Assembly (NCBI RefSeq): GCF_025370935.1
Contig: NC_133473.1
Span: 20,703,193 to 20,767,192 of the forward strand
DNA length: 64,000 nt
Reading direction: 5' to 3'
Source of the DNA: Choristoneura fumiferana
Taxonomy: Eukaryota > Arthropoda > Insecta > Lepidoptera > Tortricidae
Part shown: positions 1-9,300 of the stretch, piece by piece
Layout: each line of letters starts with the position of its first letter
How positions within the stretch are numbered: position 1 is the first letter of the stretch
Program-made: the position numbers and the translations under genes
Notes under the pieces: generated by a model
Database searches by the model: none
Told to the model about the DNA's origin: nothing
Seen by the model: the letters and a program-made list of their open reading frames with translations, nothing else

Positions 1-396
1 ATATCTGTGGTGAATATCCAGATTCCATCCACCGACGTCAGATATGCTCATGTCGTGTCCGCTCAGCTTCGTAGTCTGCACATTCCAGATGATGTCTTTA
101 CAATCAGTATATTGGTATCCCACTTTCACTAATGCTGTGGTGACTCCGTATACTCTCTGCCGGTACACATTCAGCCTGTTCCACGGATACGTGAATTTAA
201 TGACGGGGTCTGCTTCGAAGGTCTTCTCGAAGAGAATGCCTTCGATGGTAATTCTCAAGTGGATGAGAGCTAATGTTGGTGGCACTTTTTCTGGCGTCAG
301 TTGCAACTGGATGGTGGATAGGTAGCCGGCTGCTCTGGAGCTGTGGTAGACAAGGTTCAATCCGGTGCCAGGGATTTGAAGGCTTTCTTGGACCAC
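1..396 (-). CDS. Ten-m: Ten-m exon A: FN-plug region, runs off the window edge
   Basis: 132 codons (1343-1474): VVQESLQIPGTGLNLVYHSS, RITIEGILFEKTFEADP, KFTYPWNRLNVYRQRVYGVT, and at the edge TKLSGHDMSISDVGGWNLD. In teneurin structures this part forms the FN-plug that closes the YD shell; the NHL propeller follows. Acceptor TTTATAG before 396. The frame is still open at position 1, so exon and protein continue outside the window. Confidence 0.95.
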   Translation of the reverse strand, partial: MVQESLQIPGTGLNLVYHSSRAAGYLSTIQLQLTPEKVPPTLALIHLRITIEGILFEKTFEADPVIKFTYPWNRLNVYRQRVYGVTTALVKVGYQYTDCKDIIWNVQTTKLSGHDMSISDVGGWNLDIHHRY

Positions 397-3300
397 CTAT
401 AAAAAAGAATTGCTTTAGTTAGATATAACAGTTTCAAAACGATTTACGGTTCGTTATATATATTAGACGTATAGCAGTCGTAATTTCTTGCGTAGGTATA
501 TCCATGATCATATTTCATCATGACTTTAGTAATTGCGACAAAATATTGAAAGCTCAATAAAGTTATCTAATCACAGTCTAGTTATGACTTTTTACTCAAC
601 AAAACAAGAGCTTAATAACATAACCAACTAAAAAAAGTTGGGTTTCTCCTACATTGTCTTTTCAAAGTTCAATATCTCGAAAATTACTGAATCCATCCCA
701 ATAAATCATACGAGTAAAACCCACCTTAAAGAATCTCGCTTTCATGAAAAAAAAATAGCATCGAAATCGGTCCATCCGTGTCAGACAGACGGACATTTAC
801 ACCCGTCTTAGCGTGGGGGGTTAAAAAAGATCAAAGCAAGCACCAGCAACACGTTAAGCTCTGCTAAAGAGATGCTTACTTGTGATTCAGCTAGTATGGC
901 GCTCTTGTCTGGACAGGCTCCCTGGAAGCCGTGCTTCCAGGTGGCAAGCACCACGGGCTTCATGGCGTCGTAGTCGTGAGCCAAGCACGCCTGTGGCGGC
1001 CCCATGCCGCCTTTCTCGTCCGCTGTCGTCATTATTACTTCGTCGATTATCACAACCTGGAAAAAGCAGAGTTCTCATTTTACAAGTCTTCTTATTATTT
1101 AGGTCTACCTTTGTTTTAGTGTGTGATTTGCTATACTGTGTTTCAGTGTCTCCTATGTGACAGAAAAAGGTGGTGAAAACAATAAAATTGTGATTCCAAG
1201 GGCGTTAGGTAGTAAGGTCTCAGTTCTCAATTTATTTTTTGCCAAGCAATCGTTTTTAAATTCATCAATGTAGGTAGACCTGTATTTTCCCAAGAACACT
1301 CTTCTTAAGCTTTGGTTTCCTAGGATCAGCGCTGCCGTCATAATAGCGGCCATAATAAAGCTGTGAATAACGTCACTAGAACGTTGTCTATGTAAACAAA
1401 ATGACGCGGTTTCCTAGAGAGCGGTAATTGACAACGTTCTCTAGGAAACCAAAGCTTTAAGTCTCATAAAAAAATTTCGTCGTACATTTATGTAAATCGA
1501 AAGTGACGTTTGTTCCGACTAGGTAAACTCCTGACACTTCGCGGCAGCCTTCGTAAAAGTTAGATTCTTATAAAAGACGATAAAACTCCGACAAAACGAC
1601 CGTCGAAGTTTGTTGAGTTGAAATTATAATGCCCCTTTAATCGCCCCGTCGCATGTTTCGGGCCAAAAATTAAATTGCTTCATACGAACTTTGGGTGAAG
1701 TCGTTTGAATTAAAAACGGGCGTCAGAGCAAAGCTGTTTTATTTTAAAGTAGGTAAAGTTGAACTTCGCGCGTGGGACTGAAAATTAATGGATTTGCAGT
1801 TGCTTCAATATTGCCAACTAGCTGATATTTAATCATCTATTATAAAACTTTTGTTACAAATAAGTCTCAAGCCTCGCTTCTAATAAGTTTAAGCCTTAAG
1901 TACTTAAATACACTAGCACAGCACCTAGTTCAAGTGCTTCAAAATTGCTCGTTGATAACTATCTATTTTTTAATGACTGATACTTACCCCTGTTTCACAA
2001 TCCATTGATTAAATTTATGTGATGCCGTCTCTGTTTGTTTTGTTCGAATCACATTTATCCGTCAAATAAAATAAATTAATGAGTGGTGAAACAGCCTCTT
2101 AATCTTCAGAGATCCACTAACCTCATTCCATGGCACGAATACAACTTGCGAGGACCTCTTGAATGGCGCTCTTCCAAAATAAAGCGTCACTGCGCCTCCA
2201 CCGTTTACTAGCAGGTCAAACCAGCCGTCTTCCCTGGTCAGGGTGAAACCTTCGAGCGGCGTGGATGTGGACACCCTGACCCCCACCAAGCCGGAGCCGA
2301 GGGAGGTGACCACGCGGCCTCTGATGACTGCAGAACGGCTGTGGACATAACGATGACATATGAACATTGGTGACAAATGTGGAGGACTTTTTCGGCAAAT
2401 GGGTAATGGCTTAAATATCGAAATTGTCAAAGGAGTAGGTAGAAAAACTTGGATTTTGGTTGATTCAACTTTTACAACTGGGGTCGCAAATGGTGCACTT
2501 TCCATCCTGCATCCTTCACAGATGAAGGATCAGTGATTGTCAAATTGGTGGGACACTACGTAATTGTAATCAACGATCTACTTGTCATTACAAATTCGGT
2601 TATCTACTATTATAGTATGTCTACTTTGTCAAATTCCAAAATTGCATCAACTCATTCTTATAGTGGGTATGTGAAATATTTCTATTTCATAGCTAATTCT
2701 ACCTACATTTACATAATTTTATTATATTCTGTAGTCAGTAAAATGTTTCATGTACTTAAATGTAATATTTTATACTATATAAAATAAAAAGCGTAACACA
2801 TATTTCACAGGACACGGTATAGGTAACTAAATACAATAACACAAAAACACATGCAAACAACATTCATTTGACATAAACATATAAATATATTGCCAATTTA
2901 GAACATGTATACTACATTAGATAATAATAGAATCTGGTCTCATTCTATTAAAATACACACAACATGAAGCAGTAGGTGATGTTTAATGAACAGTTAAATT
3001 AAATGACGTAGACATTTTAAAAATGAGTCTCCTGGAGCATATAGTGCTTTAACATTTTGGTGCAACTGTCACTAGAAAAGAAAGTATTGGCTTCAAAGTT
3101 GTGTACATTAGAATAGAAGTAATCACACACACAAATCCTAAATCTGACTCAGAAGTCTTACCTCGTGTTGAAGTGATTCCAAAACATACTGCGCAGCAGA
3201 AGAGCGGACAGAAACAGAGATAAGTACCATCGTTACGGACAATATGTTAATTTAGAAGGTTTTTTTGTTAACAGCGTAAATATATAAAGTACATGCATGT

Positions 3301-6300
3301 GCTAATCGAGTTGGTTCATAAATTTCTTGACATGTAACAACATAAAGTCGCCCTTAGTGTTGGAAGAAAGCATAAACAATGTGTCACACTCTTATATGTA
3401 AATAAAACATTGGGATTGACTGGGGCACAACATTGCGTATTTTATATAACAGATATTTTGTTAGTTTGTTCACAGAGTCGTTGTTATTGGACTAATGTGA
3501 GGTTAAGTTCAAAGGTTTCCGTTTTCTACACAGAAACTTTTGAACATCGTCGGTATTTGGATTGATAATTTAAATTACCAATAAGTATAACAAAAGGACA
3601 GTTGACACAGTAACACGTTTATGTTACGTACGACGCTACGGTCGGTTCCCTGACTTATGTAATGTATCTACTTTTTACCTACAATAATCTTTTCTTCACT
3701 TCAACTCACACAAAAAATTGTAATATTCTTTCATTGTTGATGTGTCAACTAGCCCTTACTACAATATTGTCAAAGATAGTCGCTTACATTCAATTACTGC
3801 TTCTGGATCACAAACCCAGTAGGTATTGAGTGTAAGCGTCTACTTTACTTTTAACAAAACATATAACATCAAACATGAATCCTCACCTTTCATTGAACGT
3901 CTCCTGCTTGGCGTAGTTCTGGAGGCTACCTTCGTCAATGAGGAACTTCATCCTTTCGAAGAAGGAGGCGGTGATGGCTGGCGGCTGTTTGCGGAGCAGA
4001 ATGTCAGTGGGTTTCGGTGAAGACACGCAGAGCTGGCTGCCTTTGCAGGCCGCGGACTGACAGCACTCTGGATCTTCGCAGTCTACAAGGCCATCTGGAA
4101 AATATGGCAATATTATTGATTAATTTTGTCAAGGCCCATCTATATTATTCGTCTCTAGAAAAAGGTTGTGAGCTATACTTCTCTGAATTTAAGAAATTAA
4201 GTATGATCACAAAACCTGATTTTCACATTATTAGAGTTCAACTTCGTGAGACTCACGTCGAGTTTAATTGTCTCTATTTGAAACTTGATTGATAAGTTTA
4301 CATTCGCTTAGACTTGAGTTCTAAATTTAGCACGCTGGGCCTTACTAAATGAAGGGCACACAATCAAACAGGTTTTTTTATAAATGCGTAGGTTTTTTTT
4401 TGTGAATTTCTTACCTTTATCGTTATCCTTGCTATCATCGCAGACCTGCTCCTTAAGCGTAGTACAGTCCGGCCCATCCCATCCGTCAAAGCACTTGCAC
4501 TCCCAATGTCCATCATTGGCCACTCTGCATTGTCCATGTCCAGCGCATCCTCGCGGGCAACCTTCCAACGTGCAGTGTCGTCCGTTCCAACCAGACACGC
4601 AGAGGCAGGTCCCGTTCTTGCACTGTCCGTGGTCACTGCAGCGTGTGTCGCAAAGCTTCGAAGTGCAGAATTCTCCCGTCCAACTGGGATCGCAGACGCA
4701 GGACTCTCCGACGCACCTGCCGTGCGGGCCGCAGTCCAGGTCGCATACCTCTGAAATATTTATTGCTTTGTGAGTAGACTATAGGTAAGTAATCAACTAA
4801 TGCAGGGATTCTCAATTTTTGTATTCGTAATAATGTAACTTCCTTTACAGTTTGAGTCGACGTAAGTAGCCTTAGATACGCGTGCCGGAATCTAAGTGTA
4901 CTGTCCGTATAATAATCAGCTTGCAGCTCTTTGAGCTGATAAGATTAGGCTTTCATAAAACTTTCTCTTTGTTTTGTTACTTAAACTTAAAATGTTTGAT
5001 GTATTACGTTTCATTCCAAGAAAGAGAGTTTGTAATTACCTTTAGAACAATCTTCGCCCGACCACCTGGCATGACAAGCGCACGTTTGCGTATCCACGTC
5101 GAAGTTCCCATGTCCAGAGCAGTCTGGCAGACACTGGAGCGCGTCCTTGTCCATCGTGGCACAGTCCAGCCCCTTCCATCCCTTCTTGCAAACGCAAGCT
5201 CCTTCGATACAGAACCCATGTCCTGAACAAGTTGGATGTGGACAATCGACTTCAGCACAGAACTTCCCTTTATACCCCCTCACGCAGGAACATTTCCCGT
5301 TAACGCAGTGTCCATGGCCGTTGCAGTCCGGTACTTCACATTCGTCGTGGCGTAGGGAACATTCTTTGCCTTTCCATCCGGGGTTGCATTGGCACTCGCC
5401 GTTGATGTATTCACCGCGTTGACTGCATAGTACTGGACATACACCTGACAAAAAAATTAAATGTTAAACATTATCTTTCACCACAAAAGACTTCATACAC
5501 CGCGTTTTTTGTTTGCTTTGTTTCGTGAGATTTAAAATTTTGTTTAAGTGATTCTAACAAAACTTACTCTCGCTGCAATCATCTCCTCCAAAACCAGGCT
5601 GACATTGACAGTGACCCATAAGACATTCGCCTTTCCCGGAGCAGCCGTTTGGGCAATTATGGGTCATGTCTTCAGCCACCGCGGCAATGAAGGAGATCTC
5701 TCGGGGGTCGCCATCGTCGTTGTACAGAGAGAGGAACCAGTGGCCTTGCTCCATGTAGTGCGTCACTTCTTTCTTTACTGAAGGCTGGAAATGGAAGAAA
5801 ATAAATAATTTAGCATAACGATGGAGACACATGGATTCAGATCAAAATCAGTTAAAGTAAATCAGGGCGCAGATTTTTGGTATACTTACATGTGAAGCTC
5901 TCGTAGATCTTGCTTTGAATCCACTGAGGACCTCCAGGAAATGGTATTGCGTGTGTGTTGGCAGAGCATTCCGCCTCGCGTACACGCCGATCGACGCGCC
6001 GCGCGGAATCATATAATCAAACTTCACGTACGAAGCTTCCGATTGATAGAATTGCATATTCCAGTAACTATATGGAGGGATTTCTTCTGATAATTTTTCA
6101 CCTAAATTAATTTGTTTGAACGTCGTCCCGTCTGGCGGGAATGACTGCGCGGGGAATGTTCGCGCACCTAGAACATAAACTGACGTTAGTATTGCGTTCG
6201 ATGTTTTGACAGATAAAGTATATTTTTCATCAAATACATCATGCGACGATGTGGTGAAATTTAAGTTCAATAATTTGAATCTTACGGTGATCTACGATGA

Positions 6301-9300
6301 ACAATGTTCTAATCTAAGCTTAAATGTAGGAAATGTATTCTAGTTGTAAAGCGCATGCTGTTGAAAAACGTTGCACTATTAGTAACCCTTGTACCCAACG
6401 AGGAAAGCATGCATTAGTACGTTATTAAAACCTTTGAAGACCCTATCCAGATGGTTGTATGCCGGTTAGTAAGTTAACGTGGTTCGAATCAAATAGTGTG
6501 ACCTCACCTTCCAAGATAAGTATAGGCGGTGGAGTAACCTTTGGACATACACATTTTGGGACTTCAGTGGTTGATGGGCATTCAGTTGCTGTTTCAGTGG
6601 TGAGTTCTGTCGTCGAGTCTGTCGCGTCTGTCAGTGTCGTCGACTCTGCCGTTGATGTTTCAAAGGTTTGATCTTCTGTGGTTTCAGTTGTCTTCTCGAA
6701 TTGCGTCGAAAGATCTGCTATACTTGAAGTGACCTCATCATTTTTGGTAATACCGCTATCAGTGCTGGATTCAATCTGGCTTGCTGCAGTAGTTGATTTG
6801 TCATAGTAGTCATCGTAAAAGTCTTCTCCTGAATTTTCACCTTCACAAACCGGACATGAACATTCGCAAGTCCCGCCTTCGAATATTGGAACAGGTATCA
6901 CTGTTTTGTTGACCTTTGTTCCTTCTACTGTTGTAGGATTATTGAAGCTAGGCACGGTTGGTGTAACATCTATAGGAGTGATTTTTACACTTGGCATTTC
7001 GCTCGAATCGCCAACTGTAGGAACTTTAACAGTCAATGAATAAAGCGGTTTATAAGCAGAGTTGTCTTCAGCATCAGCGGATATCGTGAGATTAATCATT
7101 ACGTGTTTAGGGTTAGACGCCTCCGGCGTTTTTGATTCAGCAGCTATATTTACAGTTGATGCTTTCTGGTCAATGGTTTCAGTTTTATTATTGATTACTG
7201 GATTGTTAAAGTTAGTTACACTTAGTTTTGGTTCTGTTGTTGTAAACACACCATGCTTTTCAGGTGAAGTAATAATGTTACTTGATGTAGAAATGACTAT
7301 TGGTTTAGTTGTTGTTGAAATGATTTTTTCTGTTGTCGTCACCGGAACTGCAGTAGTAGTTGATATAGTACCGCCACTTTTAATACCGTTACTTTCACTA
7401 TCATAATGAAACTTCTCAAGTTCATTATCAATATCTTCTGAATCATTGATTTTAATATGTAATTCGTCATTTACTTCTTTCAGTTGCGATTCTAGTTTCA
7501 TATATTGAACTTTTTGCAATCCGCGCCACAAGATGGATGAAAACGAATCACTTTGCATAGCCTCGGGATCGTAAGCAATAGTATCATCTTTTTTTTCATT
7601 TTCCGGTATCTTATGTATATTTTTTGACATAAAATCACCACGTGAATCTGGTCTATTTGTCTTTTGAACATTTTCCATAGTTTTGGGAACAATAGCGATA
7701 GTATTAACAATTTCACCAGTTTTTGGAACTTCAGCTACAGTTTCCGGTGGTAAATCAACATGTGAATCAGGTTTGTTAGTATTATCGTTTAACACATCAG
7801 TACTAGTATACACCGTAGCTTCAGAAGTTACTTCCACAGTCGAGTTATAAAGCATCGTAGTTTTAAGCTCTGCATTTGTTAGCTCACCGATGTTATCCAC
7901 ACTAACACTAGACACATAAGCATCGCCTTGATCTTCGGTTGTTTCACCTTCCGACACACCATGCACTACACTAAAGGTGTTGACAGAAGGTGTTGTGATT
8001 AGCTCATGCATATCTACAGCGGAAGAGTCCGAAGAAGAAAGAGAAGGCGGTTCACTAGCATGCTCGTCTATACTTCGACGAGCGCGTTTACCTGAACCGG
8101 AGGTCGGCGTCTGGTGCGGTCGTGCTAGGGACTTGTTCGACTCCAGCGTCGTGGGTTTTGACGCGGGGAACACCTCAGTGGACTCGCCTACGACCACTGA
8201 ACAGGGGCTCGCATTATGATATGAGGTGACGAAGTATGAGGCTGTGGGGAAAATGTTAATTAAATACACTTTACTGTTAGATAAGACTACAATTTAAAGA
8301 AGTAGTTTTATTTATCACAAGGAATACGTCAGTGCTGTTTTTTTAATCATAAGTAAAATATTGGCCATCGATTTTAGTAAAGTTGTAGCTATAAAACAGA
8401 TGTTTCCAGAAGAGGCAATTATTTCAATTGTGTAACTAATTTCTGATTACAGAACAAGAAAAAATACAGGTTTGTGGGTTTGTTTCACTTATTTATATCT
8501 AAGTAGAAAACTTTAGTAAACGCTTAGATTTGGTGACGATGTTACACTCGATTCAACGATCGATAAATTTCTAGTAAAATTTTGATAGTTGCATTTGAAA
8601 TGAAAATGAATATGTATGAAATGTAGAAAGTTGTTTGGCTTAAACACTAACGTCTTCCTTGACTTAAGATTCATGCAGTAAAAAATCCAAATTACCTGAC
8701 GTATAAGACGCGATTGCTAACAGAAGAACGAACAACACTATGAACACTACAGCAGTACATTTCCAGGAACATCTAGAGGAAAGGCCTTTCCTAAAATGGA
8801 ACCGGGAGGCGGCAGGGGGGAAGTGAGAGGCGCGGAGGTTGTTCCTAACGGGGAGGACAGGGACAGGGGCTCCGAAGGCCGGGTGCCTCTCGTTCCGGTC
8901 CATCCTCTCCAGGGTACTTTTGTCCTGCTTCCCTGGACTGCTGCAGGAGGAGTTTGATTTGTAATCCATCGACGGATTCTTTTGAATGTCGCCTGGAATG
9001 ATTATGAGAGTTGGTTAATTTTGTGGCCTAGACGAGTTACTTCAATAAATATTTAAGTCAAACAATGTAAAGGAAGAAGCTCTCATTTGTGTGAAAGTTA
9101 ATTTGCACCAAAAATTTTACGACTTTTCTTTTCGCAGGAGTTTTATATAAAACTTAGAAAAAGTTGTAAATAGCTAAGTGCTTAATGCATTACGTAATAC
9201 TACGCATTTCATAAAAAAAAAAATACTTTGTATCTGGAATTCTCCATAAAAGTCGTAAAATTCAATCAAACCCTGATGAACACTACTTTGTGAGAATTTT

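Noticed and set aside
2062..2505. Reading the whole open frame around exon C as coding
   Set aside because: The conserved TTR peptide starts at RSAVIRG after a clear acceptor and ends at PWNE before a GTTAGT donor. Sequence outside these points is intron that happens to stay open.
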